56,491 nt of DNA from Thomasclavelia spiroformis. GTDB taxonomy: Bacteria; Bacillota_I; Bacilli_A; Erysipelotrichales; Coprobacillaceae. The notes beneath the pieces are model-generated. The model was not told the DNA's origin. It saw only the letters and a list, made by a program, of their open reading frames with translations, and searched no databases. The position numbers were made by a program, and so were the translations under genes. Of the stretch, positions 8,698-18,983 are shown in pieces; within the stretch, counting starts at the first letter, position 1; each line of letters starts with the position of its first letter. The stretch spans positions 1-56,491 of the forward strand of contig JAGZCC010000006.1 in NCBI GenBank assembly GCA_018369555.1, written 5' to 3'.

Positions 8698-9948
8698 ATG
8701 AAAGTACTAGTAATTGGTAGTGGTGGACGTGAACATGCCATTGCTTATAAATTAAATCAAAGTAGTAAGGTAGATAAAATCTATGCAATTCCTGGAAATC
8801 CAGGAATTGCTATGATTGGTGAATGTATTGAAGGTAGTGTTGAAGATAATCAAATGATTGTTGATTTTGCTAAAGAAAATAAAATTGATTTAACAGTTAT
8901 TGGTCCTGAAGTACCTTTATGCAATGGTTTGGCCGATGATTTAGAAGCTGCAGGGTTAATGGCTTTTGGTCCAACTAAACATGCTGCAACTTTAGAAGGA
9001 AGTAAAGCTTTTTCTAAAGAATTTATGGTTAGACATAATATACCAACTGCTAAGTATAAAGAAGTTAATAGTTATGATGAGGCCATTGAAGCAATTAATG
9101 ATTTTGATTATCCATTAGTAATTAAGGCTGATGGTTTAGCAGCAGGTAAAGGTGTAGTTATTGTTGATAATATAGATGATGCTAAATCAACATTGAAAGA
9201 AATGATGATTGATGGAAGTTTAGATGGTGCTGGAAGTAAAGTAGTATTGGAAGAGTTTTTAACTGGCTTTGAGTGTTCACTGTTGTGTTTCTGTGATGGT
9301 GATACAATTGTTCCAATGGTAAGTGCTAAAGACCATAAGCAAATTTATGATGGTAATACGGGTCCTAATACAGGTGGTATGGGAACTGTTTCGCCAAATC
9401 CATTTATGCCTGAAAATATGGATGAGGTATTGAAAAATGATATTTTAGATCCGTTTATGAAAGGATTAAAAGCGGATAATATGGATTATCGTGGTGTTGT
9501 TTTTATTGGTTTAATGATTGAAAATGGTAAAGCTAAAGTATTAGAATTTAATGTTCGTTTTGGTGATCCAGAAACACAATCGATTATGTTAAGATTAGAT
9601 AGTGATTTATATGATATTATGGTTGGTTGTGCAACAAGAACTCTAAAAGATGTAGAAGTTAAATGGAATGATCAACATGTTGCTTGTTTAGTTTTAGCAA
9701 GTGGTGGCTATCCAGGAAGCTATACTAAAGGAATTGAAATTAAAAATATTGACGATTGTGATGAATGTGTTGTATTCCATGCTGGAACTAGTATTAAAGA
9801 TGGTAAATTAGTTACTAGTGGCGGACGTGTTTTAAATATTTGTGCAACTGGTTCATCATTAGAAGATGTAAGAAATAAAGTATATGCAGTAGCTGATAAG
9901 ATTGATTTTGAAGGTAAATATTACCGCAAGGATATTGGACTTAGATAG
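8698..9948 (+). CDS. purD: GAR synthetase PurD
   Basis: The 416-residue ATP-grasp ligase joins glycine to phosphoribosylamine. It opens with VLVIGSGGREHAIAYKL, has IGPEVPLCNGLADDL, the ATP-grasp core (VIKADGLAAGKGVVIV) and the metal-site segment EFNVRFGDPETQ. The length is normal. The ATG follows AGAGAGG. It sits between purH and purL with an 11-base gap to purL. Confidence 0.97.
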   Translation: MKVLVIGSGGREHAIAYKLNQSSKVDKIYAIPGNPGIAMIGECIEGSVEDNQMIVDFAKENKIDLTVIGPEVPLCNGLADDLEAAGLMAFGPTKHAATLEGSKAFSKEFMVRHNIPTAKYKEVNSYDEAIEAINDFDYPLVIKADGLAAGKGVVIVDNIDDAKSTLKEMMIDGSLDGAGSKVVLEEFLTGFECSLLCFCDGDTIVPMVSAKDHKQIYDGNTGPNTGGMGTVSPNPFMPENMDEVLKNDILDPFMKGLKADNMDYRGVVFIGLMIENGKAKVLEFNVRFGDPETQSIMLRLDSDLYDIMVGCATRTLKDVEVKWNDQHVACLVLASGGYPGSYTKGIEIKNIDDCDECVVFHAGTSIKDGKLVTSGGRVLNICATGSSLEDVRNKVYAVADKIDFEGKYYRKDIGLR

Positions 9949-9958
9949 GGGGATAATA

Positions 9959-12900
9959 ATGAGTGATGTAAAACGTATATATGTTGAAAAAAGAGTAGAA
10001 TATGCAACAGAAGCAAATGAAATTAAACATAATTTAATTGAACAATTGGGATTAGAAATTAAAACATTAAGAGTTATTAACCGTTACGATGTTCAAGGAA
10101 TAAACGATGATATTTTAAATGAAGGTATTAATACAATTTTATCTGAACCAATGGTTGATGATGTTTATCAAGAAGATTTCCCTAAAAATGAAGATGAAGC
10201 AATCTTTGCTATTGAATTTTTGCCTGGTCAATATGATCAAAGAGCGGATTCTTGTGAGCAATGTTTTGCTATTTTAACTGGTAATACTAATGCTAAAGTA
10301 AAATGTGCTCGTGTATTTGCAATTACTTTTACTGGTAATCAAGATGATGTCTTAAATCAAATTCAAAGTTTTTTAATTAACCCAGTAGATCAACGTTTAG
10401 CATCTTTAGATAAACCAGAAAATTTAAATGATGAAGTACCAGAAATTAAACCTGTGGCAACAATTACTGGTTTTAACGAGTTTGATAAAGAAGAACTTGA
10501 AAAATTCTTAGTTGATAATGGAATGGCAATGAATTATGATGATTTAAAAGTTACTCAGGATTATTTTAAAAATGAAGAAAAACGTGATCCTACGGAAACT
10601 GAATTGAAAGTATTAGATACATATTGGTCTGATCATTGTCGTCATACTACTTTTGCTACAGTTATTACTGATTTAGATATTGAAAATGGTGCTTTTAAAG
10701 AAATTTTAGAAAAAGATATTGAAAATTATAAGACAAGTAGACATTTAGTTTATGGAATTGATACAAAGCGTCCATTAACATTAATGGATTTAGCAACTAT
10801 TTCGATGAAAGAATTACGTAAAACAGGTTATTTAGATGATTTAGAAGTTTCTGAAGAAATTAATGCTTGTTCAGTAGAAATTACAGTACATACAACTGAT
10901 GGAGATGAACAATGGCTATTAATGTTTAAAAACGAAACACATAATCACCCAACAGAAATTGAGCCATTTGGTGGGGCTGCGACTTGTTTAGGTGGAGCAA
11001 TTCGTGATCCATTATCAGGACGTGCTTATGTATATCAAAGTATGCGTATTACAGGAGCAGGTGATCCACGTAAATCATTAGAGGAAACAATTAAAGGTAA
11101 ATTACCACAACGTAAGATTTGTCAAGAATCAGCTCATGGTTTTTCTTCTTACGGGAACCAAATTGGTTTAACAACTGGTTATGTTCATGAAATTTATGAT
11201 GAAGGTTATGTAGCTAAAAGAATGGAATTAGGTGCAGTAGTAGCTGCAGCACCAAAAGAACAAGTTAAACGTTTAGAACCATTAAAAGGACATGTTGTTT
11301 TATTGATTGGTGGTCGTACTGGACGTGATGGAATTGGTGGGGCTACTGGTTCTTCTAAATCTCATGATATTAAGTCAATTGAAACAGCAGGGGCTGAAGT
11401 TCAAAAAGGTAATCCTGTTGAAGAAAGAAAAATTCAACGTTTATTTAGAAATAAAGAAGTAAGTGAAAAAATTGTTCGTTGTAATGATTTTGGAGCGGGT
11501 GGAGTATGTGTTGCTGTTGGTGAATTAGCACCAGGTCTAGAAATTGATTTAGATGCTGTTTTAAAGAAATATGATGGATTAACTGGAACAGAGTTAGCAA
11601 TTTCTGAATCTCAAGAACGTATGGCAATTGTAGTGGATAGTAAAGATGTTGATTTTATTAAAACTGAATGTGCTAAGGAAAACCTAGAGGTTATTCAAGT
11701 TGCTATCGTTACTGATCAAAATCGTTTGATAATGAGACATATGGGAAAAGATATTGTTAATATTTCACGTGAGTTTTTAGATGCAGCTGGAGCAAAGCGT
11801 TATCAAGATGTTAGAATTACTTTACCTGATTTTGAAAATACGCCATTTGATAAACAACCGCAAAGTGATTTTGTTGATACTATAACTAATACATTATCTA
11901 AATTAAGTGTTGCTTCACAAAAAGGTTTGATTGAAAGATTTGACTCTTCAATTGGCAATGGAACAGTTTTATCACCATTTGGAGGAATTAAATATCATAG
12001 TGAAACTGAAGGAATGGCAGCCTTGATACCAGTATTAGGAAAAGAAACAACAACTGCATCAATTATGACGTATGGGTACAATCCAGTAATTTCTAAATGG
12101 TCACCATATCATGGTTCAATTTATGCAATTGTTGAATCAGTTGCAAAAATTGTTGCAATGGGAGGTAATTATCATAATATTCGTTTTTCATTCCAAGAAT
12201 ATTTTGAAAAATTATTAACAAATCCAACTACTTGGGGTAAACCTACAGCAGCATTATTAGGTGCTTATCGTGTTCAAAATGCTTTGAAATTACCTTCAAT
12301 TGGTGGTAAAGATAGTATGTCAGGTTCATTTGAGGATTTACATGTACCACCAACATTAGTTTCTTTTGCAATTACAAGTAGTGATGTTGATGATATTATG
12401 ACGCCTGAAATTAAAGAAGCTGGACATGTATTAGTAGAAGTTGTTATTAATAAAGATGAGTATCATGTATTTGACTTTGATCATTTACAAAAACAATATG
12501 ATGCAATTATGACATTAATGAAAGAAAATAAAATTTATAGTGCTTATACTGTTAAAGATGGTGGCGTGATTGAAGCAGTTAGTAAGATGGCTTTTGGTAA
12601 TGGTATTGGCGTTGCTTTTAATGGTGAATATGATTTAGATAGTTATGTGATGCGTGATTACGGAAATATCATCATTGAAGTTAAAAATGAAGAAGCTTTA
12701 GGTATTTTTGATAATTATCGTATTGTTGGTACTACTAATGATAGTGAAGTATTATCATATGGACATGAAGTTATTTCTTTAGATGAAGCTTATGCAATTA
12801 ATAAAGCACCATTAGAAGGTGTTTATCCAACAAGAGAAATGGCACCTACAAATGAAATTAAAGTAGCTGCATGTAATACACGTTCTACTTTAAAGGCAAA

Positions 12901-13720
12901 AGTTATTGTTGAAACACCACTTGTAGTTATTCCGGTATTCCCAGGAACTAACTGTGAGTATGATTCAAAACGTGCTTTTGAAAAAGCTGGAGCAAAAGTT
13001 CAATTAGTTTTAATTAGAAATAAAACAGAGCAAATGCTTACAGATTCAATTAATGAATTGGAAACAGCAATCAGACAAGCTAATATTGTAATGTTGCCAG
13101 GAGGATTTAGTGCTGGAGATGAACCTGAAGGGTCTGGTAAATTTATTGCTACAGTATTAAAGAATCCTCGTTTAAAAGATGCAATTAGTGATTTATTAGA
13201 TAATCGTGATGGATTGATGATAGGGATTTGTAATGGATTCCAAGCACTGATTAAGCTAGGATTATTACCATATGGTAAAATTCAAGATATGTCTAAAAAT
13301 GATCCAACACTAACTTTCAATACAATTGGTCGTCATGTTTCACAAATGGTCGATACAAGAATTGGAAGTGTTAAATCACCTTGGCTAAAATATGTAAATG
13401 TTGATGATATTCATACAATTCCAGTTAGTCATGGTGAAGGACGTTTTGTAGCACCAAAAGAAGTTATTGAGGAGTTGTTTGAAAATGGACAAGTATTCTC
13501 TCAATATGTAGATCCAAATCGTAAGGTAACAATGCAAACTCCTTATAATCCAAATGGTTCAATGTATGCGATTGAAGGAATTGTTTCTCGTGATGGTCGT
13601 GTTATTGGTAAAATGGGTCATAGTGAACGTCAAGGTGAAAATCGCTTTAAAAATATTTATGGTGAAATGGATCAAAAATTATTTGAAGCAGGTGTAGATT
13701 ATTTTAAAGGTGGAAAATAG
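9959..13720 (+). CDS. purL: FGAM synthase PurL, large single-chain form
   Basis: The 1253-residue enzyme converts FGAR and glutamine to FGAM in one chain that combines PurS-like, PurL and PurQ-like parts. The ATG at 9959 is chosen because AGGGGGAT lies just upstream; an upstream in-frame extension would overlap purD. The linker motif DTYWSDHCRHTTF, the MFKNETHNHPTEIEPFGGAAT catalytic region and GGRTGRDGIGGATGSS are present. A C-terminal class I glutaminase domain is visible with FPGTNCEYDS, the nucleophile in GICNGFQAL and the His in SHGEGRF. No separate purQ or purS is needed. The stop is one base before the purB start. Confidence 0.97.
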   Translation: MSDVKRIYVEKRVEYATEANEIKHNLIEQLGLEIKTLRVINRYDVQGINDDILNEGINTILSEPMVDDVYQEDFPKNEDEAIFAIEFLPGQYDQRADSCEQCFAILTGNTNAKVKCARVFAITFTGNQDDVLNQIQSFLINPVDQRLASLDKPENLNDEVPEIKPVATITGFNEFDKEELEKFLVDNGMAMNYDDLKVTQDYFKNEEKRDPTETELKVLDTYWSDHCRHTTFATVITDLDIENGAFKEILEKDIENYKTSRHLVYGIDTKRPLTLMDLATISMKELRKTGYLDDLEVSEEINACSVEITVHTTDGDEQWLLMFKNETHNHPTEIEPFGGAATCLGGAIRDPLSGRAYVYQSMRITGAGDPRKSLEETIKGKLPQRKICQESAHGFSSYGNQIGLTTGYVHEIYDEGYVAKRMELGAVVAAAPKEQVKRLEPLKGHVVLLIGGRTGRDGIGGATGSSKSHDIKSIETAGAEVQKGNPVEERKIQRLFRNKEVSEKIVRCNDFGAGGVCVAVGELAPGLEIDLDAVLKKYDGLTGTELAISESQERMAIVVDSKDVDFIKTECAKENLEVIQVAIVTDQNRLIMRHMGKDIVNISREFLDAAGAKRYQDVRITLPDFENTPFDKQPQSDFVDTITNTLSKLSVASQKGLIERFDSSIGNGTVLSPFGGIKYHSETEGMAALIPVLGKETTTASIMTYGYNPVISKWSPYHGSIYAIVESVAKIVAMGGNYHNIRFSFQEYFEKLLTNPTTWGKPTAALLGAYRVQNALKLPSIGGKDSMSGSFEDLHVPPTLVSFAITSSDVDDIMTPEIKEAGHVLVEVVINKDEYHVFDFDHLQKQYDAIMTLMKENKIYSAYTVKDGGVIEAVSKMAFGNGIGVAFNGEYDLDSYVMRDYGNIIIEVKNEEALGIFDNYRIVGTTNDSEVLSYGHEVISLDEAYAINKAPLEGVYPTREMAPTNEIKVAACNTRSTLKAKVIVETPLVVIPVFPGTNCEYDSKRAFEKAGAKVQLVLIRNKTEQMLTDSINELETAIRQANIVMLPGGFSAGDEPEGSGKFIATVLKNPRLKDAISDLLDNRDGLMIGICNGFQALIKLGLLPYGKIQDMSKNDPTLTFNTIGRHVSQMVDTRIGSVKSPWLKYVNVDDIHTIPVSHGEGRFVAPKEVIEELFENGQVFSQYVDPNRKVTMQTPYNPNGSMYAIEGIVSRDGRVIGKMGHSERQGENRFKNIYGEMDQKLFEAGVDYFKGGK

Positions 13721-13721
13721 A

Positions 13722-15107
13722 ATGGAAAAACAAGAGTTTGAATGTTTAACGCTTTGTCCATTAGATGGACGTTATTCAGGGATTAAAGATGCATTGGGGG
13801 AGTATTTTTCAGAATATGCATTAGTAAAGTATCGTGTTTTGGTTGAAATTCAATGGTTAAAGTTTTTAATTGAAAATGTTGAAAGCGATATTTTAACTAA
13901 ATTTGATGTAAAAGAGATGGATAAACTTACAGCCATTTCTAGCGAATTTAATTATGATTCTTTTGCAAGAATTAAAGAAATTGAAAATACTACTCGTCAT
14001 GATGTTAAAGCTGTTGAGTATTTTATTGATGAAAAGTTAGAAGCATTAGGATTTGGATATTTACAAAGTTTCGTTCATATTGGATGTACTTCTGAAGATA
14101 TTAATAATACATCATATGCATGTATGTTAAAATATGGTTTAAAAGATGTTTGGTTACCTAAAGCAAAAGAATTTGCAGCGCATATTGATAAATGGGCTGA
14201 TGAACATAGTGATGATGCGATGCTTGCACATACTCATGGGCAACCAGCAACACCAACTACAATTGGTAAGGAATTTAAGGTGTATGCATATCGTTTCTTA
14301 TCAAGTATTGAAAATGTTGAAAGTATTAAAATTAAAGCTAAATTTAATGGGGCAACAGGTAATTATAGCGCTATTTTAACAGCTTTTCCTGATATTGATT
14401 GGCAAACTATGGCTAAGAAATTTGTTGAAGAGTATTTAGGTTTAACTTTTAATCCATTAACTACACAAATTGAAAGTCATGATTATACTTGTCATATTCT
14501 AGATGGAATTCGTCATTTTAATAACGTATTAGTTGATTTTGATGTTGATATGTGGTTGTATATTTCAATGGAATACTTTAAACAAATTCCAGTTAAAGGT
14601 GAAGTTGGAAGTAGTACAATGCCACATAAAGTTAATCCAATTCGTTTTGAAAATAGTGAAGCTAATATTGATATGTCAAATAATATTTGTGTTGCTTTAT
14701 CAAATAAACTTCCTAAATCAAGAATGCAACGTGACTTATCAGATTCTTCTAGTCAAAGAAATTTAGGTTTAGCGTTTGGATATTCTTTACAAGCAATTAA
14801 TGAAACTACAAATGGTTTAGCTAAATGTGTAGTAAATAAAGAAAAACTTGCTTATGATTTAAATGAAAAATGGGAAGTACTAGCAGAACCAATTCAAACA
14901 ATGTTAAGAAAATATGGGGTACCTGATGCTTATGATACATTAAAAGCATTGACAAGAGGTAAGAGTATTTCTAAAGATGATATCTTAAAATTTGCAGAAA
15001 GCTTAGATATTTTATCTAGTCAAGATCGTCAAACTTTAATTGACATGACACCAGCTTCTTATATTGGTCTTGCCAATATACTTGCAAAAATTGATTTATC
15101 TAAATAA
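13722..15107 (+). CDS. purB: Adenylosuccinate lyase PurB
   Basis: The 461-residue lyase splits SAICAR and adenylosuccinate. The start at 13722 (AAAGGTGG just upstream) overlaps nothing, unlike the ATG at 13710 inside purL. Motifs are HTHGQPATPTTIGKE and the fumarase/lyase signature GSSTMPHKVNP. The opening LTLCPLDGRYS, the length and the end TPASYIGLA resemble the E. coli type rather than the shorter Bacillus type (about 430 residues). It is the last gene of the operon and is followed by a strong terminator. Confidence 0.96.
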   Translation: MEKQEFECLTLCPLDGRYSGIKDALGEYFSEYALVKYRVLVEIQWLKFLIENVESDILTKFDVKEMDKLTAISSEFNYDSFARIKEIENTTRHDVKAVEYFIDEKLEALGFGYLQSFVHIGCTSEDINNTSYACMLKYGLKDVWLPKAKEFAAHIDKWADEHSDDAMLAHTHGQPATPTTIGKEFKVYAYRFLSSIENVESIKIKAKFNGATGNYSAILTAFPDIDWQTMAKKFVEEYLGLTFNPLTTQIESHDYTCHILDGIRHFNNVLVDFDVDMWLYISMEYFKQIPVKGEVGSSTMPHKVNPIRFENSEANIDMSNNICVALSNKLPKSRMQRDLSDSSSQRNLGLAFGYSLQAINETTNGLAKCVVNKEKLAYDLNEKWEVLAEPIQTMLRKYGVPDAYDTLKALTRGKSISKDDILKFAESLDILSSQDRQTLIDMTPASYIGLANILAKIDLSK

Positions 15108-15121
15108 AACTAATTTTAAAT

Positions 15122-15170
15122 AAAGGTAGAAATTAGTGATATACATCACTATATTTCTACCTTTTCTATT
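15122..15170 (+). terminator. Terminator of the purine operon
   Basis: A 12-bp stem AAAGGTAGAAAT/ATTTCTACCTTT contains a second inner stem AGTGAT/ATCACT and is followed by a T-rich tail. Confidence 0.85.
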
Positions 15171-15292
15171 TTTAGGATAGTGTTGTTTATTGATTTTATT
15201 TAAGCGTACGTTAGAACTTTTTGTAAATAGTATTTAAATAAATTGTTAGTGTAAAATCATGATGATAAGTCTTTTTATAAAAATTAAAGATT

Positions 15293-15321
15293 CAAAAAAA
15301 ACCGAAGTCAAACTTCGGTTT
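15293..15321 (-). terminator. Terminator of asnA
   Basis: The inverted repeat AAACCGAAG/CTTCGGTTT has a 5-base loop. A run of A on its left gives a T-tract when read on the minus strand. Confidence 0.85.
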
Positions 15322-15346
15322 CTATATATAGGTTAAATATTTATAA

Positions 15347-16354
15347 CTATAATAAATTGATGTTATGTTTACTGCATTCATCAATCATTTCTTGAGGCCA
15401 AATACTTGCTTGAACTTCACCAACGTGAGCTTTTTTTAATAATAGCATACATAATCTTGATTGACCGATACCACCACCAATAGTGTATGGTAATTCTTTA
15501 TTTAGAATTTGTTGATGATATGGTAATTGTAAACGATCTAAACAATTTTCTGTTTCTAATTGTTTAACTAAGCTATCTTCATCTACACGAATCCCCATTG
15601 ATGAAATCTCTAAAGCACATTTAAGTGGTTCAAACCAGAATAAAATATCACCATTTAAGTCCCAATCATCATAATCTGGAGCACGTCCATCATGTTTAAT
15701 ACCACTTTTGAGCTTATTTCCAACCCCTATGACAAAAATACATCCATATTCTTTACACATTGCAGTTTCACGCTCTGTGGGTGTTAAATTAGGGTAACGA
15801 TCTTCTAATTCTTGTGATGTAAAAAAATGTATTTTATCTGGCAATCTATTTACAGCGTGAGGATATTTGTACCATACTTCGTGTTCCATATGTTTTATAA
15901 CTTTAAATATTTTTAAAACATGACGTTTTAGAGTTTCTTCATTTCTTTCTGCTTTAGAAATAATTTTTTCCCAATCCCATTGATCGACATAGTAAGAATG
16001 TAAGTTATCAACTTCTTCATCTTTTCTAATGGCATTCATATTTGTATATAGACCTTCATGCATTTTAAAACCATATTTTTTTAAAGCCATTCTTTTCCAT
16101 TTAGCAAGTGAATGCACTACTTCGATTTCTTCATTTGGCATTTGTGGGATATTAAATGAAACAGGTGTTTCAACACCACTTAAATTGTCATTTAGCCCAC
16201 TGCTTTTTTGGACAAACAAAGGAGCTGAAATTCTAGAAAGTTGTAAAGCTCTTCCAATTTCTTTTTGAAAAGTATCACGAATATATTTAATTGCCTCTTG
16301 TGTTTGCCGTAAATCTAGTACGGGATCATAATTTTCAGGTATAATTAATTTCAT
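15347..16354 (-). CDS. asnA: Aspartate--ammonia ligase AsnA
   Basis: The 335-residue ammonia-dependent asparagine synthetase has a fold related to class II aminoacyl-tRNA synthetases. It opens MKLIIPENYDPVLDLRQTQEAI and carries SRISAPLFVQKSSGLNDNLSG, DQWDWEK and the C-terminal GGGIGQSRLCMLLL. Length matches the E. coli enzyme (330). AAAGGAG lies 13 bases upstream of the ATG, rather far. It stands alone with its own promoter and terminator, divergent from the cysteine desulfidase gene. Confidence 0.97.
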   Translation of the reverse strand: MKLIIPENYDPVLDLRQTQEAIKYIRDTFQKEIGRALQLSRISAPLFVQKSSGLNDNLSGVETPVSFNIPQMPNEEIEVVHSLAKWKRMALKKYGFKMHEGLYTNMNAIRKDEEVDNLHSYYVDQWDWEKIISKAERNEETLKRHVLKIFKVIKHMEHEVWYKYPHAVNRLPDKIHFFTSQELEDRYPNLTPTERETAMCKEYGCIFVIGVGNKLKSGIKHDGRAPDYDDWDLNGDILFWFEPLKCALEISSMGIRVDEDSLVKQLETENCLDRLQLPYHQQILNKELPYTIGGGIGQSRLCMLLLKKAHVGEVQASIWPQEMIDECSKHNINLL

Positions 16355-16387
16355 TGTAACAATATATCTCCTTTAATCATTTTCTAC

Positions 16388-16417
16388 ATTGTAACACGTT
16401 AGAATATCATGATACAA
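16388..16417 (-). promoter_or_regulatory. Promoter of asnA
   Basis: On the minus strand, -35 TTGTAT, an 18-base spacer and -10 TACAAT lie about 35 bases upstream of the asnA start. Confidence 0.5.
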
Positions 16418-16496
16418 TAAGAAAATTGAGTTATTTTGTAAAGATTTATGATAAAATAGACTATGTTAGTAAAAATAGAAAGGATTGTATAAACTA

Positions 16497-17765
16497 ATGA
16501 ACAATATTAAATATCAAACGTATATTCAAATATTAAAAGAAGAACTCGTCCCTGCAATGGGATGTACAGAACCAATTGCTTTATCATATTGTGCTAGTAA
16601 AGCTCATGATATTTTAAATAAAATGCCTGAGAAATGTTTGGTTGAGGTAAGTGGAAATATTATTAAAAATGTAAAAAGTGTAGTTGTTCCTAATACTAAT
16701 GGTTTAAAAGGAATTGAAGCAGCAGTGGCAGCTGGAATTGTTGCAGGAAATACTAATAAGTTGTTAGAAGTGATTGCTGATGTTAATGATGAGGAAATTG
16801 CTGCAATCAATGAATTTTTAAAAAAAGATTGTATTGAAATCAAACCACTAGATAGTGAAAATATTTTAGATATCAAAATTACCTTATTTGAAGGGAATCA
16901 TTACGCTAGTGTGCGAATCGTAGATTCACATACTAATATCATTTTAATTGAAAAAGATAATGAGGTGCTTTTTTCAAAAGCAAATCAGAAGTTTAATGAT
17001 AAAATTGTTTTAAATTATGATGAATTAAATGTTGCTGATATTTATGAGTTTGCTTGTCTTGTGAAAATTGAAGATATTAAAAATGTAATTAAACGTCAAA
17101 TTGATTATAATTGCAAGATTGCAAATGAAGGAATTGTAAATAACTATGGTGCTAATATTGGTAGTGTATTATTAAAAACTGGAAACGATATAACTACAAA
17201 AGCCAAAGCTATGGCAGCGGCTGGTAGTGATGCTAGAATGAGTGGCTGCGAATTACCGGTAGTGATAAATTCTGGTAGTGGAAATCAAGGGATTACGATA
17301 ACTTTACCGATTGTTGAATATGCTAAGGAATTACATGTTAGTGATGAAAAATTATATCGTGCACTAGTTTTAGCAAATTTAATTGCAATTCACCAAAAAC
17401 ATGGAATTGGACGTTTATCAGCATATTGTGGGGCTGTAAGTGCGGGATGTGCTGCTGGTAGTGGAATTGCATTTTTGTATGGCGGTGATTATCAATGTAT
17501 TGCGCATACGCTTGTAAATTCGCTTGCCATTGCTTCGGGAATAATTTGTGATGGCGCAAAATCTTCTTGTGCAGCAAAAATTGCTGCAAGTGTTGATGCT
17601 GGAATTTTAGGTTATAAAATGTATTTAGAAGGTCAAGAGTTTAAAGACGGAGATGGAATTGTTGTTAAAGGGGTTGAAAATACGATTCGTAATGTGGCAC
17701 GTCTTGGTAAAATTGGGATGAAGGAAACGGATAAGGAAATTATTAAAATAATGATGGGTTGCTAA
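16497..17765 (+). CDS. cyuA: L-cysteine desulfidase, CyuA/UPF0597 family
   Basis: The 422-residue protein belongs to the iron-sulfur serine dehydratase-like UPF0597/CyuA family, which breaks L-cysteine to pyruvate, sulfide and ammonia. The family's N-terminal LVPAMGCTEPIAL holds C23; further conserved cysteines are in GAVSAGCAAGSG and GIICDGAKSSCAAK, suitable as [4Fe-4S] ligands. The ATG at 16497 is used; GAAAGGA is 12 bases upstream, while the in-frame TTG at 16485 directly abuts it. It is single, divergent from asnA. Substrate is from family knowledge; a related L-serine dehydratase role cannot be excluded. Confidence 0.82.
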   Translation: MNNIKYQTYIQILKEELVPAMGCTEPIALSYCASKAHDILNKMPEKCLVEVSGNIIKNVKSVVVPNTNGLKGIEAAVAAGIVAGNTNKLLEVIADVNDEEIAAINEFLKKDCIEIKPLDSENILDIKITLFEGNHYASVRIVDSHTNIILIEKDNEVLFSKANQKFNDKIVLNYDELNVADIYEFACLVKIEDIKNVIKRQIDYNCKIANEGIVNNYGANIGSVLLKTGNDITTKAKAMAAAGSDARMSGCELPVVINSGSGNQGITITLPIVEYAKELHVSDEKLYRALVLANLIAIHQKHGIGRLSAYCGAVSAGCAAGSGIAFLYGGDYQCIAHTLVNSLAIASGIICDGAKSSCAAKIAASVDAGILGYKMYLEGQEFKDGDGIVVKGVENTIRNVARLGKIGMKETDKEIIKIMMGC

Positions 17766-17790
17766 TTATTGAAATATCATTATTTTAATA

Positions 17791-17819
17791 TTGTTATGTA
17801 TCTGTAAACCTTGTATAAT
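17791..17819 (+). promoter_or_regulatory. Promoter of proBA
   Basis: -35 TTGTTA and -10 TATAAT with a 17-base spacer lie 24 bases upstream of proB. No T-box fits in this gap. Confidence 0.6.
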
Positions 17820-17843
17820 TAAAGAAATTACTGGAGGAGAGTT

Positions 17844-18983
17844 ATGAGGGATTTAAGTAAAGTTAAAAGTATAATTATTAAAATTGGTTCCTCATCATTG
17901 TGTGATGATGAGGGTAATATTAATAAAGAAAAGATACTGAATTTGATTTGGCAAATTGCTCAGATAAAACGTAGAGGAATTAAAATTACGTTAGTCAGTA
18001 GTGGAGCAATTAATGCAGGAGTTCATATTATGAATCTTACTGAACGACCTCAAACAATTCCTGAAAAACAGGCATTAGCAGCAATTGGTCAAGCATCATT
18101 AATGCAAATATATGAAGATTTATTTAGTTTATTTGATTTGAAGTGTGCACAGATTTTATTAAATCATGATGATTTCGATGATCGTAAACGTTTGATGAAT
18201 TTTAATCATGCAATGCAAGCATTGATTAAATATGATGTTGTACCAATCATTAATGAAAATGATACTTTGGCTGTCGATGAAATAAAAGTTGGTGATAATG
18301 ATACTTTAGCATCGTTGATTGTTCCAGCTGTGGATGCTGATATGGTTGTTTTAGTTAGTGATATTGATGGTTTATATGATGATAACCCCCATCTTAATAA
18401 AGATGCTAAATTGATTCGTGATGTTAATGGTATTACTAGTGAAATTAAAAAGATGGCTAAAGATGCTTCTAGTAAAGTAGGAACTGGAGGTATGGTTACA
18501 AAGCTTAAAGCCGCCAAAGTATGTAATGATTATGGTTGTGCAATGGCAATTGTTAATGGTAGCAAAGAAAATGTTTTAGTTGATTTATTAAATGGAGAAG
18601 ATGTTGGTACGTATTTTAATGGCGATGTTGGTAGAAAATTGAGTTCTCGGGAACATTGGATTATGTATCGTAGTATGTCTAAAGGCAAAATTATTATTGA
18701 TGATGGCGCAAAAAAGGCCCTTGTAAATAATCATAGTAGTTTATTACCTAAAGGAATTATTGATGTTAGGGGAGAATTTTTAATTTTTCAAATTGTTGAT
18801 ATTGTTGATAAAGATGATGCTTTATTAGCGCGAGGAATGGTTAATTATTCAAGTGATGAAATTAAATTGATTAAAGGGTTAAATACTAGTGAAATTGAAA
18901 ATAGATTAAATTATAAGGATTATGATGAAATTATTCATGCAAATAATTTGGTTTTGGTAGAAGGGGTGAAAAATAATGATTGA
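17844..18983 (+). CDS. proB: Glutamate 5-kinase ProB
   Basis: The 379-residue kinase catalyses the first step of proline synthesis. The amino acid kinase domain shows IIIKIGSSSL, TLVSSGAINAG, NENDTLAVDEIKVGDNDTLA and GTGGMVTKLKAA. The C-terminal ~100 residues form the PUA domain found in long ProB proteins. The ATG follows GGAGGAG. It overlaps proA by 8 bases. No proC is seen in this window. Confidence 0.96.
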   Translation: MRDLSKVKSIIIKIGSSSLCDDEGNINKEKILNLIWQIAQIKRRGIKITLVSSGAINAGVHIMNLTERPQTIPEKQALAAIGQASLMQIYEDLFSLFDLKCAQILLNHDDFDDRKRLMNFNHAMQALIKYDVVPIINENDTLAVDEIKVGDNDTLASLIVPAVDADMVVLVSDIDGLYDDNPHLNKDAKLIRDVNGITSEIKKMAKDASSKVGTGGMVTKLKAAKVCNDYGCAMAIVNGSKENVLVDLLNGEDVGTYFNGDVGRKLSSREHWIMYRSMSKGKIIIDDGAKKALVNNHSSLLPKGIIDVRGEFLIFQIVDIVDKDDALLARGMVNYSSDEIKLIKGLNTSEIENRLNYKDYDEIIHANNLVLVEGVKNND

